From assembly GCF_963977235.1 (NCBI RefSeq), contig NZ_CAXBOD010000009.1, positions 1 to 64,000 of the forward strand: DNA of 64,000 nt, written 5' to 3'. The stretch comes from Albimonas sp963977235. GTDB taxonomy: Bacteria; Pseudomonadota; Alphaproteobacteria; Rhodobacterales; Rhodobacteraceae. The notes beneath the pieces are model-generated. The model did not search any database, was not told the DNA's origin, and worked only from the letters and a program-made list of their open reading frames with translations. Shown here one piece after another: positions 33,307 through 42,404 of this stretch. Numbering within the stretch: position 1 is the first letter of the stretch; every line of letters begins with the position of its first letter. The position numbers and the translations under genes are program-made.

Positions 33307-34407
33307 TCAGTTGGTGGGGATCAGCAGCACCGGGTTGGCCTCGGAACTGGTCTGCTCCATCACCGTGGCGAGCAGCATCAGCATCGCGAAGCTCGCCTTG
33401 CTGGGCGCGTCGTCGGTCTCGATCCAGTAGTAGTCGCCGTTGTATTCGGTCGCGGCATAGGCGCCGTGCATCAGGGGCGCGCGGTCGGTGCGCCGGATCA
33501 CGATCACCCCGGGCGGGCGGCGCCAGTCGCCGGTCAGGAAGTACGGCTCCTCGGCGCCCTCGACCAGGATTGTGCGGCCGGCGTCGGTCAGGATCTCGAT
33601 CAGCGGCCGGGTCTGGATGGCGATCGCGTCCGAGGCGCGCCGGGCCTGGGCGAGCGTCACCGGATGGCGCTCGGACCCCTCGGGCAGGCGCAGCAGGCGG
33701 CGCACGGTCTGCGCGTCGGCCGAGGCCCGCCCCGAGGGATCGTCGAGGATCGTCAGGTAGGGCTCCGGGGCGCCGGTCTCGGGATCGCGCTCGAACTCCA
33801 TCAGCAGACGGCCGGCGTCGCGCATCCGGGTCAGCGCCGAGATCAGCGAGTCGAAGTCGCCGCTCGCTCCGGGTTCGGGCGGCGGTCCGGGCAGGCGCTG
33901 GTTGACCACGCCGTTGATGCTCTGCACCGCGAGACCGAACAGCGCCCGCAGATCCGCGCCCCCCGAGGCCAGCGCCAGAAGGTCCGCCGGCGCCACCGGG
34001 CGCAGCACCACACGGGCATAGTCGACGCCCTGCAGGGGCTTGAGCGTGAAGGTCGGCCGGTCGGCGAAGGAGCCCTCGGCGAAGACGTTGAAATCGCTGT
34101 TGAACAGGAAGTCGGTGCCCAGGACGTTGCCCGCCGAGCCTGCCACCCGCCGCTCATAGCCCGCCACGATCTGGTCGACCCTCACGAAGCTGGGGATGTC
34201 GCCGTTGCGCACCGAGACGATGCTTTGCAGCAGCTGGCTCTTGCGCGCGTCGCGCAGGGCCACGGCGTAGTCGGCCTGGTCGGTGACCACCGCCCGCGGC
34301 CCGATCCCGGTGCAGCCCCCCGCCAGGGCCGCGAGCGCCAGCGCCGCCGCGAGGCGGCGCGCCCGGGACGGGCCCGGAAGGCGAGGGGAGGGAGGAAACC
34401 GTCGCAT
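33307..34407 (-). CDS. Lipoprotein of unknown function
   Basis: A 366-aa exported lipoprotein: basic N-terminus, hydrophobic Ala/Leu stretch and lipobox LAGGC with Cys32. The mature part has no family I can name. Notable features are a DYARVVLRPV stretch, a Leu/Arg-rich centre and the C-terminal GDYYWIETDDAPSKASFAMLM, a pattern I associate with other uncharacterised lipoproteins that end near VPT. It converges on the RND pump. Function unknown. Confidence 0.75.
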   Translation of the reverse strand: MRRFPPSPRLPGPSRARRLAAALALAALAGGCTGIGPRAVVTDQADYAVALRDARKSQLLQSIVSVRNGDIPSFVRVDQIVAGYERRVAGSAGNVLGTDFLFNSDFNVFAEGSFADRPTFTLKPLQGVDYARVVLRPVAPADLLALASGGADLRALFGLAVQSINGVVNQRLPGPPPEPGASGDFDSLISALTRMRDAGRLLMEFERDPETGAPEPYLTILDDPSGRASADAQTVRRLLRLPEGSERHPVTLAQARRASDAIAIQTRPLIEILTDAGRTILVEGAEEPYFLTGDWRRPPGVIVIRRTDRAPLMHGAYAATEYNGDYYWIETDDAPSKASFAMLMLLATVMEQTSSEANPVLLIPTN

Positions 34408-34737
34408 GCGCGCTCCGTCGCTGGTGGGGTTTCCTCCGGCTAGCCAGCCGGGGTGGCGGAACCGCGGCGGAGGACCGCGACCTTGGCGCGCGGCGCCGCA
34501 AGGTCAGTCGCGCGGGTTCCCGCGGCCGGCGGTCGGGCGCGAGGGGGCCGCAGGCCCCGGCCCGGCGCGCGCGCGGGCGCCGCCGATCCCGGGCGAAACG
34601 CCGCGCTCCCGGCGTCCCCTCGGCCTCCGGGACCCCGCGCCACGCGCGCCGCCGCCCGCCGCGCGCCGCGAGCGGCCGGCCCCCACGCGCACGACGCCCG
34701 ACGCGGCGCCTCCTCCTCCCCGCCCCCCCACACGGAA
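34408..34737. other. Intergenic, nothing recognised
   Basis: 330 bp of extremely GC-rich sequence upstream of the lipoprotein gene. A short imperfect palindrome GGCTAGCCAGCC occurs near 34438. No credible gene or repeat array was seen. Confidence 0.5.
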
Positions 34738-34768
34738 ACGGCCCCCGCGAACGGATCGCGGGGGCCGT
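34738..34768 (-). terminator. Terminator of dgcN-dgcA-dat
   Basis: ACGGCCCCCGCGA (34738-34750) and TCGCGGGGGCCGT (34756-34768) form a perfect 13-bp stem with a 5-base loop, 27 bp past the transaminase stop. On the minus strand it is followed by TTCCGTGTG, a weak U-tract. Confidence 0.75.
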
Positions 34769-34795
34769 GGACCCTGTCGCCAGGGGGCGCGCCGC

Positions 34796-35650
34796 TCAGA
34801 TGGCGCGGGCGCGGCTCTCGGCGAGGTAGATCTCGCGCAGGCGCCTGGCCACCGGGCCGGGGGTTCCGTCGCCCAGCGTCGCGCCGTCGATCTCGACCAC
34901 CGGGGTCACGAAGGCGGAGGCGGAGGTGAAGAAGGCCTCGGCCGCCTCCTGCGCCTCCTTGATCGTGAACTTGCGCTCCTCGACCTTCATCTGCGCTTCC
35001 TTGGCGTATTTCATCACCGAGGCGCGGGTGATCCCGTGCAGCAGGTCCGTCGACAGGTCCCGGGTCACGATGGTCCCGTCCCTGGTCACGATCCAGGCGT
35101 TGTTCGAGGTGCCCTCGGTCACATAGCCGTCCTCGACCAGCCAGGCGTCGTCCTTGCCCTGGGCCTTGGCCTCCATCTTCGCGAGCGAGGGGAACAGCAG
35201 CTGCACCGTCTTGATGTCGCGACGGGCCCAGCGCTGGTCCTCCATCGCGATCACCTTGATCCCGGTCGAGGCGGTGGGCGAATGCTCGATCGACTTCGCC
35301 TGCGTGAACAGCACCAGCGTCGGCGTCAGGTCCTTGGACCAGGCGAAATCGCGATCCGCCGCGCCGCGCGTCACCTGCAGGTAGACGCCGCCCTCCTGCA
35401 CCTCGTTGCGACGAACCAGCTCGCGGTGGATCTCGAGCAGTTCCTCGTCGGTGCAGGGCTCGGCCATCTTCAGCTCGCTCAGCGAGCGGTGCAGGCGCGC
35501 GACATGCCCCTCGAACTCGAGGAGCTTGCCGTCGAGCACCGAGCACACCTCGTAGACTGCGTCGGCCATCAGGAAGCCGCGGTCGAAGATCGAGACCTTG
35601 GCCTCTTCCTCGGGAAGATACTCGCCATTGACGTAGACAATGCGGGACAT
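34796..35650 (-). CDS. dat: D-amino-acid transaminase (class IV)
   Basis: A 284-aa fold-type IV PLP aminotransferase. The PLP lysine is in RRDIKTVQLLFP, and the phosphate-binding/aromatic part reads VTEGTSNNAWIV, both as in D-amino-acid transaminase rather than branched-chain enzymes. It transfers amino groups between D-amino acids (Ala, Asp, Glu) and 2-oxo acids. AAGGAG lies 7 bases before ATG 35650. It is the last gene of an operon with dgcN and dgcA, so a D-amino-acid catabolic role is likely. Confidence 0.88.
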   Translation of the reverse strand: MSRIVYVNGEYLPEEEAKVSIFDRGFLMADAVYEVCSVLDGKLLEFEGHVARLHRSLSELKMAEPCTDEELLEIHRELVRRNEVQEGGVYLQVTRGAADRDFAWSKDLTPTLVLFTQAKSIEHSPTASTGIKVIAMEDQRWARRDIKTVQLLFPSLAKMEAKAQGKDDAWLVEDGYVTEGTSNNAWIVTRDGTIVTRDLSTDLLHGITRASVMKYAKEAQMKVEERKFTIKEAQEAAEAFFTSASAFVTPVVEIDGATLGDGTPGPVARRLREIYLAESRARAI

Positions 35651-35661
35651 GGGATGCTCCT

Positions 35662-36639
35662 TCAGCCCCACAGGGCCGGCGTGGACGGGTGGACGCCCTC
35701 GGCGTCGTAATGCAGGGGCGGGTCGCGGTCCTCGGCCAGCAGCAGGGGCCCGTCGAGGTCCACGACCTCCGCCCCTTGCGCGGCCAGCACCGCCGGCGCC
35801 ATGGCGAGCGAGGAGCCCATCATGCAGCCGACCATGACCTGATAGCCCTCGGCCCGGGCGGCGTCGCGAAGCGCCAGCGCCTCGGTCAGGCCGCCGGTCT
35901 TGTCGAGCTTGATGTTGATCATGTCGTACTTGCCCTTCAGCCCGGGCAGCGTCGAGGTGTCGTGGCAGCTCTCATCGGCGCAGACCGGCACCAGCCGCTC
36001 GACGTCGCCCAGCGGGTCGTCGTTCCCGGCGGGCAGCGGCTGCTCGACCATCGCCACGCCCAGGCGCTGCAGCGCGGGGGCGAGCTCGGCGTATTCGGCC
36101 GCCGTCCAGCCCTCGTTGGCGTCGACGATGATCGTCGCGTTCGGCGCGCCCTCGCGCACCGCCTCGAGGCGGGCCATGTCGCCCTCGCCGCCCAGCTTGA
36201 TCTTCAGGAGCGGTCGGAAGGCGTTCTCGGCGGCCTTGCGGCGCATGTGGTCGGGATCGGCGAGCGACAGCGTGTAGGCCGTCACGCAGGGGCCGGGGGC
36301 CGGCAGGCCGGCGAGCCGCCAGGCGGGGATCCCGGCGGCCTTCGCCTCCAGGTCCCACAGGGCGCAGTCGACGGCGTTGCGCGCGGCGCCCGCGTGCATC
36401 CGCTCGAGCAGCGTGGTGCGGGTGAGGCCCTGGGTCTGCAGGGCCTCGATTTCCGCGATCACGCCGTCGACGGTCTCGTCGTAGCGGGGATAGGGGGTGC
36501 ACTCCCCCCATCCCTTGAAGGCGCCGGCGGCGACCTCGACGGTCACCACCGCCTGCTCGGTGCGCGAGCCGCGGGAGATGGTGAAGGCCTCCCGCAGACG
36601 GAAGACCTCCCGGCGGGCGGTCAGGGTCGGGCCGGCCAT
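35662..36639 (-). CDS. dgcA: N-acetyl-D-glutamate racemase DgcA (dipeptide epimerase-like)
   Basis: A 325-aa enolase-superfamily enzyme. Visible are the K-x-K base motif LLKIKLGG, metal ligands in IIVDANEGW, VEQPLP and CADES, the second catalytic lysine in NIKLDKTGG, then GCMMGSS and DLDGPLLL. The family is usually labelled L-Ala-D/L-Glu epimerase. Next to dgcN, however, it matches the DgcA role reported for marine Proteobacteria: racemising N-acetyl-D-glutamate to the L form. It starts 4 bp after the dgcN stop. Dipeptide epimerase activity remains an alternative. Confidence 0.82.
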   Translation of the reverse strand: MAGPTLTARREVFRLREAFTISRGSRTEQAVVTVEVAAGAFKGWGECTPYPRYDETVDGVIAEIEALQTQGLTRTTLLERMHAGAARNAVDCALWDLEAKAAGIPAWRLAGLPAPGPCVTAYTLSLADPDHMRRKAAENAFRPLLKIKLGGEGDMARLEAVREGAPNATIIVDANEGWTAAEYAELAPALQRLGVAMVEQPLPAGNDDPLGDVERLVPVCADESCHDTSTLPGLKGKYDMINIKLDKTGGLTEALALRDAARAEGYQVMVGCMMGSSLAMAPAVLAAQGAEVVDLDGPLLLAEDRDPPLHYDAEGVHPSTPALWG

Positions 36640-36643
36640 GCGA

Positions 36644-37642
36644 TCAGGCCGTCAGCGCGTCGACGAGGGCGCCGACGCCGGTGCGGAACGGGTCCACGGC
36701 GGGCATCTTGTACTCCGCCTCCAGCTCCTTGAGGTAGGCCATCGCCTCGGCCTCGGGCATGCCCGAGGTGTTGACCGAGATGCCGATCACCTTGGCGTCG
36801 GGGTTGACCATCTGCGCCATGGTGGTGGCGAGCTCGGCCACTGCGCCGATGGAGGGCACCTTGTAGTCCGGCAGGCCGCGCATGTGCGGGCGGGTCGGCT
36901 CATGGCAGACCACCAGCGTGTCGGGCTGGCCGCCGTGGATCAGCGCCAGCGTCACGCCCGAATAGGAGGCGTGGAACAGCGAGCCCTGCCCCTCGATCAG
37001 GTCCCAGTGGTCGGCGTCGTTGTCGGGCGTCAGCCACTCGATGGAGCCCGCCATGAAGTCGGCGATCACGGCGTCGAGCGGCACGCCCTCGCCGGTGATC
37101 AGGATGCCGGTCTGGCCGGTGGCGCGGAACGAGGACTTGATCCCGCGCTTCTCCATCTCCCGGCCCATGGCGAGCGCGGTGTACATCTTGCCGACCGAGC
37201 AGTCGGTGCCGACCGCGAGGCAGCGCTTGCCGGTCCGCTTCACGCCCGAGGCGATGGGATACTTGACCGTCGGAATGCGCACGTCGTGCAGGCTGCGGCC
37301 GTTGGCCTTCGCGATGTCGACCAGCTCCGGCTCGTCGCGCAGCAGGTTGTGCAGGCCCGAGGCGAGGTCGAGCCCCTTCTCCAGCGCTTCCTTGAGCACG
37401 ACCTTCCACTTCTCCGAGATGATGCCGCCGCGGTTGGCGACGCCGATCACCAGCGTCTTCACGCCGGCCTCGACCGCCTGGTCGATGGTCATCTCGGGCA
37501 GCTTCATGTCGGCGTTGCAGCCCTCGAGGCGGAGCTGGCCGACGGCGGCGTCGGGGTTCCAGTCCTTGATCCCCTGCGCAACCTTGGCGGCGAGGGGATC
37601 GGGCGCGTCGCCCAGGAACAGCAGGTAGGGAAGCTCGATCAT
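36644..37642 (-). CDS. dgcN: D-glutamate N-acetyltransferase DgcN (DUF1611 family)
   Basis: A 332-aa protein with the DUF1611 layout: an N-terminal domain with IGVANRGGII, then a P-loop-like AVGTDCSVGKMYTAL and a C-terminal domain with GQGSLFHASYSGVTLALIHG and CHEPTRPHMRG. DgcN acetylates D-glutamate, feeding DgcA. ATG at 37642 is chosen because GGAG lies 6 bases before it; the ATG at 37654 has no such site. First gene of dgcN-dgcA-dat; the AT-richer segment just upstream (37675-37740) is the likely promoter. Confidence 0.85.
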   Translation of the reverse strand: MIELPYLLFLGDAPDPLAAKVAQGIKDWNPDAAVGQLRLEGCNADMKLPEMTIDQAVEAGVKTLVIGVANRGGIISEKWKVVLKEALEKGLDLASGLHNLLRDEPELVDIAKANGRSLHDVRIPTVKYPIASGVKRTGKRCLAVGTDCSVGKMYTALAMGREMEKRGIKSSFRATGQTGILITGEGVPLDAVIADFMAGSIEWLTPDNDADHWDLIEGQGSLFHASYSGVTLALIHGGQPDTLVVCHEPTRPHMRGLPDYKVPSIGAVAELATTMAQMVNPDAKVIGISVNTSGMPEAEAMAYLKELEAEYKMPAVDPFRTGVGALVDALTA

Positions 37643-37840
37643 CGGCCACTCCATGGTCGGGCAAGCGAAGGGAAGTTATCGATACTCGACCATCTCGCGG
37701 GGCGCGCCGTCAATATTCGTTCGCGCGCGCATGAAAATTCGCAACAGCCTCCCGCGGCGGGGCGATTTCGCGCAAGGGTCGTGCATGGAACCGGCGCCCA
37801 CGGGCGCCCCCGTGCAATCCGTCGCCGCGATGCAGCAGGC

Positions 37841-39664
37841 TCAGGCGGCGGCGACCGCGGGGCGGGTCCGCTCGACGGGGGCCGCATCGCTCAGCGCGCG
37901 GAGCGTATCGGGGCGACTCGCCTCCTCGGGCACGGCGCAGAGCCCGGCGCGCGCCATCGCGCGGCCCAGGGCGGGCGAGGCGGTGAGCAGCGCGAAAGGG
38001 ATCGAGAGGGTCAGGCCGGCGAGCACCGGGGCCGCCCAGGGCAGCGCGCCGGGCACGGTCGCGGCGATCAGCGCGGTCAGCGCGGCGCCGAACAGGGTCT
38101 GCGGCCACAGGCCCCGGATCGCGTCGCCCGGCGTCAGGGCGTGCACGTCCCGCTCCTGCCCGGTCCAGGTCACCGTGCGGCCGAACGCGAGGCCGATGAG
38201 GAAGATCGTCACCCGCAGCGCCGCCGCTGGGGCGAGGAGGATCGAGAACACGGTCTCGATCAGCGCGCCCGCCAGGAAGCGCGGCGCGCCGCCGTAGGCG
38301 CGCACGCCGCCGGGCGTCAGGGCCACGTCGATCCAGCCGGCGACCTTGGGGACCAGGGACATGGCGAACATCACGAGGAACATCGCCAGACCGAAGGCGA
38401 GGTTCACGTCGTTCGCCTCGCCCAGCACGATCTTGGCGGCGGCGGCCAGCGTCATCAGCATCCAGGCGGGCGCGCCGAAATACATCATGATGGCGGCGAA
38501 GATCTGGAAGCGGCTCATCGGCTTCAGCCCCGGCAGGGCCAGCAGCTTGAGATACTGCATGTTGCCCTGGCACCAGCGCAGGTCGCGCCGCGTGAAGTCG
38601 AGCAGCGTGGGGGGATTGTCCTCCCAGCTCGGGCCCTCGACGGGGATCACGCGGACCTCGTAGCCCGCGCGGCGCATCAGGGCGGCCTCGACCTGGTCGT
38701 GGCTCAGGATCCAGCCCCCCAGCGGCGGCTTGCCCGGCAGGCGCGGCATGGCGCAGCGGGCGCGGAACGGGGCCACGCGCACCAGCGCATTGTGGCCCCA
38801 GAACGGCCCGCAGTCGCCATGCCACCAGGCCGCGCCGATGGTGAAGCTGCGCATGCCGTGGCGCATGCCGAACTGGAAGATCCGCGCGAAGGCCGACTGC
38901 GAGGGCGTGCCCACCACCAGGCTCTGCAGGATGCCGATGCGCGGATGGCTCTGCATGATGCGGGTCATGCGCAGGATCGCCTCGCCCGCCATCAGGCTGT
39001 CGGAGTCGAGCGGCAGGAACAGCTCGTACCCCTTGCCCCAACGCCGCAGGAAGTCGCGGATGTTGCCCGCCTTCCAGGCGTCGTTGCGGGTGCGCCGGCG
39101 GTAGGTCGCGCCGCCCAGCCGCGGGCGCCAGCGGGCCATGGCGGCCTCCTCGGCCTCGGCGATCCCGGGGTCGGAGGTGTCCGAAAGGACGTAAAGGTCG
39201 TAGGCGTGCCCCTCGCCCGTGGCGTCGAGCGAGCGGCGGATTTCGGCGAGCCGCGCCAGCGCGCGGTCGGGGGCCTCGTTGCGTAGGGTCATGACGACCG
39301 CGGTGCGCAGCCGGATCGGCTGGGTCTGATCGACGTCGAGATGCGGCGCCGCCCGCGCCATCCCGTTCCGCACGCCGTGCAGCAGCCACAGCCCGATCAC
39401 CGCGTTCCAGGCGCCCATCAGCGTCCACGGCGCGCCCAGCGCGATGCACGCGAGGATCACGAGGTCCGTCGCGCTCCACCCCCCGGCGCCGAACACCTGC
39501 GTCGCCCCCCAGATCACCGCGGCCAGCGAGACGAGGTTCGCGCCCGCCATCAGCGCGCGCCGCCGGGTCAGCGCGCCGCTGCGCTGCAGGCCGGCGGGCG
39601 TGAGGGCCGGCGCCGCGCCGGGCTGGGGGCCGGTCGTCGGCGGGGGGGCGTCGGTCTGGCTCAT
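37841..39664 (-). CDS. opgH: Osmoregulated periplasmic glucan glucosyltransferase OpgH/MdoH
   Basis: A 607-aa inner-membrane GT2 glucosyltransferase that builds the beta-glucan backbone of osmoregulated periplasmic glucans. Two N-terminal helices are followed by the GT domain with the D-x-D motif LDSDSLM, the catalytic Asp in LSHDQVEAAL and RRDLRWCQGN (QxxRW type), then about five more helices. It is shorter than enterobacterial OpgH (about 850 aa), as in other Rhodobacterales. No opgG lies beside it; opgC is 5 kb away at 44673-46241. Divergent from the dehydrogenase gene. Confidence 0.92.
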   Translation of the reverse strand: MSQTDAPPPTTGPQPGAAPALTPAGLQRSGALTRRRALMAGANLVSLAAVIWGATQVFGAGGWSATDLVILACIALGAPWTLMGAWNAVIGLWLLHGVRNGMARAAPHLDVDQTQPIRLRTAVVMTLRNEAPDRALARLAEIRRSLDATGEGHAYDLYVLSDTSDPGIAEAEEAAMARWRPRLGGATYRRRTRNDAWKAGNIRDFLRRWGKGYELFLPLDSDSLMAGEAILRMTRIMQSHPRIGILQSLVVGTPSQSAFARIFQFGMRHGMRSFTIGAAWWHGDCGPFWGHNALVRVAPFRARCAMPRLPGKPPLGGWILSHDQVEAALMRRAGYEVRVIPVEGPSWEDNPPTLLDFTRRDLRWCQGNMQYLKLLALPGLKPMSRFQIFAAIMMYFGAPAWMLMTLAAAAKIVLGEANDVNLAFGLAMFLVMFAMSLVPKVAGWIDVALTPGGVRAYGGAPRFLAGALIETVFSILLAPAAALRVTIFLIGLAFGRTVTWTGQERDVHALTPGDAIRGLWPQTLFGAALTALIAATVPGALPWAAPVLAGLTLSIPFALLTASPALGRAMARAGLCAVPEEASRPDTLRALSDAAPVERTRPAVAAA

Positions 39665-39738
39665 GCGGATCCCTTGCATGTGCGGCGCGGGGCGGGTTTT
39701 CTCGCGACTCCCGCACACCTAGCCGGAAACAGAAGCCC

Positions 39739-40767
39739 GTGGAGTCGAATTCCGATCACGAGACGGCGACGGGGCCCGAAACTGCGCCGGCCCTGGTTTA
39801 CGTGGCCCCCGGCCGGGCGGAGCTTCGCGAGGCGCCGCTGGGCGAGGGCGAGGCGCTGCTGCGCATGGAGGTCTCGGCCCTCTCGCGCGGGACCGAGCGG
39901 CTGGTCTTCGAGGGCCGCGTGCCGGAAACCGAGCGCGCCCGCATGCGCGCCCCGTTCCAGACGGGCGAGTTCCCCTTTCCGGTGAAATACGGCTACTGCG
40001 CCGTCGCCCGGGTCGAGGACGGCCCGCCCGACTGGCGCGGCCGGCTGGTCTTCGCTCTGCATCCCCATCAGGCGCGCTTCCGCCTCCCTCTCTCGGCCCT
40101 GACGCCGCTGCCCGAGGGGCTGCCCCCCGCGCGCGCCGCGCTCGCCGCCAACATGGAGACGGCGCTCAACGTGACCTGGGACGCCGGCGTCGGCCCCGGC
40201 GACCGCGTGGCGGTGATCGGCGCGGGGCTGGTCGGCTGCCTCGTGGCGCGGCTCTGCGCGCGGATCCCGGGCACCGAGGTCATCCTGTGCGACAGGATGG
40301 CGTCCCGCCAAGCGGCGGCCGCGCGACTCGGCGTCAAGTTCACGTCATCGCCGGGTGAGTTCCCCGCCCCCTTCGCAGGGTTCGAGGGGGGCGCCTGCGA
40401 CGTGGCGATCCACACCTCGGCCTCCGCCGGAGGGCTGGCGACCGCCCTGGGAACGCTGGGGCCCGAGGGTCGGCTGGTCGAGGCGAGCTGGCACGGCGCC
40501 GGCGAGACGCCGGTGCCGCTGGGGGGCGCCTTCCATTCCCGCCGCCTGTCGATCGTCTCGAGCCAGGTGGGCCGCCTGCCGCCGGCCCGCGCGCCACGCT
40601 GGGACTACGCCCGGCGCATGGAGGCGGCGCTGCGGCTGCTGGCCGAGGATGACGCGCTCGACGCGCTGATCTCGACCGAGGTCGCCTTCGCCGACCTCCC
40701 CGCCCGCCTGCCCGCCCTGCTGGCGCGCGAGGCCGAAGGGATCGCGACGCTGGTGCGCTATCCCTGA
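39739..40767 (+). CDS. MDR-family (zinc-alcohol-dehydrogenase-like) oxidoreductase
   Basis: A 342-aa medium-chain dehydrogenase/reductase. The N-terminal part has SALSRGTERLVFEGRVP and FPVKYGYCAVARVE; the nucleotide-binding fold starts VAVIGAGLVGCLVARL. The usual structural-zinc Cys cluster is absent, so it is not a classical alcohol dehydrogenase; the look recalls BchC-like members. ATG lies 74 bp from divergent opgH. It heads a four-gene plus-strand cluster (171 bp before the pterin-synthase-like gene), which suggests reduction or oxidation of a pterin-derived or glycosylated metabolite. Substrate unknown. Confidence 0.78.
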   Translation: MESNSDHETATGPETAPALVYVAPGRAELREAPLGEGEALLRMEVSALSRGTERLVFEGRVPETERARMRAPFQTGEFPFPVKYGYCAVARVEDGPPDWRGRLVFALHPHQARFRLPLSALTPLPEGLPPARAALAANMETALNVTWDAGVGPGDRVAVIGAGLVGCLVARLCARIPGTEVILCDRMASRQAAAARLGVKFTSSPGEFPAPFAGFEGGACDVAIHTSASAGGLATALGTLGPEGRLVEASWHGAGETPVPLGGAFHSRRLSIVSSQVGRLPPARAPRWDYARRMEAALRLLAEDDALDALISTEVAFADLPARLPALLAREAEGIATLVRYP

Positions 40768-40938
40768 CGCCTTCGCCCCTTCTTCCCCAGCCCGTTTTCC
40801 GCCCCGGCGTTCCTCCTCCGCCGTTCTTGCCCCCCGCCCTTCTTCCGCCATCGTGACCCTGCACCGCTTGACCTTCGCCGCCGCCCGACGATGCTGCGCC
40901 GGCGTCCGCCCTGTCCCATCCCCGATCCGGAGAGCTCC

Positions 40939-41331
40939 ATGTACGCCGTCGAGGTCCGAGACCATGTGATGCTGGCCCACTCGCTGCCCGGCGAGGTGTT
41001 CGGCCCCGCCCAGGGCCTGCACGGCGCCACCTACGTGGTGGACGTGGCCTTCTTCCGCGCCACGCTGGGGGCCGAGCGGATCGTGGTCGACATCGGCCGC
41101 GCGCACGAGGCGCTCAAGGCCGCGCTGAAGCCGCTGAACTACGCCAACCTCGACGCCACCTTCCCCGGCGAGCTGACCACCACCGAGTGGCTGGCCAAAC
41201 ACGTCCACGACCAGCTCTCGGCCGCCGCGCGCGCCGGGGAGCTGGGGGTGGGCTCGGACGGGATCGAGCGGATCCGCGTCACCCTTAACGAAAGCCACGT
41301 CGCCCGCGCCTGGTACGAGGCCGCCCCGTGA
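40939..41331 (+). CDS. 6-pyruvoyl-tetrahydropterin/QueD-like protein, active site altered
   Basis: A 130-aa protein of the PTPS/6-carboxytetrahydropterin synthase fold. In that family zinc is held by three His and a Cys is catalytic. Here His14 (MLAHS) and His28 (LHGATY) remain, but the third ligand of HGH is Ala30, and the Cys four residues before HGH is Ala24. The pterin-anchoring glutamate is kept in LNESHVARAWY. It therefore probably binds a pterin-like ligand without standard chemistry. ATG 40939 follows GGAGAG. The stop overlaps the glycosyltransferase start by 4 bp. Confidence 0.82.
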   Translation: MYAVEVRDHVMLAHSLPGEVFGPAQGLHGATYVVDVAFFRATLGAERIVVDIGRAHEALKAALKPLNYANLDATFPGELTTTEWLAKHVHDQLSAAARAGELGVGSDGIERIRVTLNESHVARAWYEAAP

Positions 41332-42404
41332 GCGGCGCGGGCGGCCTGCTGCGGGTCGGCTTCGCGATCCCGGGCGACCTCGACACCCCCACCGGGGGCT
41401 ACGAGTACGACCGACGCCTGATCGCGGCCGGACCTGCGGCGGGGCTCGAGCTGAGCCGCCTGCCCCTGCCCGGCGGCTTCCCCGAGCCGACGCTCGACGA
41501 AGCCGCGGCCGCCCGCGCCACGCTTGCCGCGGCGCTCGCCACCTCCCGCGGGCCGATCCTCGCCGACGGGCTGGCGATGGGCGCGCTCTCGCCAGAGCGC
41601 TGGCCCGAGGGTCTCGCCGAGCGGCTGGTGATCCTGTGCCATCACCCGCTGGGCCACGAGACCGGCCTGCCGCCCGAGCGCGCCCGCGCGATGCTCGAAA
41701 CCGAGGGCGCGGCGCTGCGGGCGGCGCGCTCGGTGCTGACGACCTCGCGCGTGACGGCTGCGGCGCTGGCCGGGGAGTTGGGGGTGGACCCGGCCCGCAT
41801 CCGCGTCGCCGTTCCGGGCCTGATCCCGGCCGAGCCCGCGCCCCGCCGCGGCGCCCCCCCGCTGCTGCTGGGCGTGGGCACGCTGAGCGCGCGCAAGGAC
41901 TGGCCGACGCTGGTCGCGGCGCTCGCCCAGCTTCGCGACCGCGACTGGCGCTGCCTGATCGCGGGCGACGTCACCCGCGACACGGAGGCCGCCGAGCGGC
42001 TGGAACGGGTGCTGGTCGAGGAAGGGCTCGACGACCGCATCGCCCTGCCCGGCGCCCTGCGGCGCGCCCAGATCGAACAGCTCTATGCCGAGGCCGACCT
42101 GTTCTGCCTGCCCTCGCGCCACGAGGGCTACGGGATGGTTGTGCTCGAGGCGATGGCCCGCGGCCTGCCGGTGCTGGCCGCCGACGCGGGCGCCCTGCCC
42201 GAGGCCGCCGACGGGGCCGCCCTGCTGCTGCCCCCCGGCGACCCCGCCGCCTGGGCCGAGGCGATCGCCCGGCTGCTCGACGACGCGGACGAGCGCGAGC
42301 GGATGTCGGCCGCCTCGCTCGCCCGCGCCGCCCGCGCCCCGCGCTGGGAGGATGCGGCGCGGATCGCCGCCGAGGCGCTGCGCGAAGCGGCGGCGGGCCA
42401 ATGA
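41328..42404 (+). CDS. GT4-family glycosyltransferase
   Basis: A 358-aa GT-B glycosyltransferase. The donor-binding C-terminal domain shows LGVGTLSARKDWPTLV and the EX7E motif within SRHEGYGMVVLEAMA; GALPEAA follows. Soluble, no signal peptide. It overlaps the pterin-synthase-like gene upstream and the methyltransferase downstream by 4 bp each. Linked to a PTPS-like protein, it may glycosylate a pterin, as GT4 enzymes do for biopterin in cyanobacteria, but this is inference from context. Confidence 0.88.
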   Translation: MSGAGGLLRVGFAIPGDLDTPTGGYEYDRRLIAAGPAAGLELSRLPLPGGFPEPTLDEAAAARATLAAALATSRGPILADGLAMGALSPERWPEGLAERLVILCHHPLGHETGLPPERARAMLETEGAALRAARSVLTTSRVTAAALAGELGVDPARIRVAVPGLIPAEPAPRRGAPPLLLGVGTLSARKDWPTLVAALAQLRDRDWRCLIAGDVTRDTEAAERLERVLVEEGLDDRIALPGALRRAQIEQLYAEADLFCLPSRHEGYGMVVLEAMARGLPVLAADAGALPEAADGAALLLPPGDPAAWAEAIARLLDDADERERMSAASLARAARAPRWEDAARIAAEALREAAAGQ

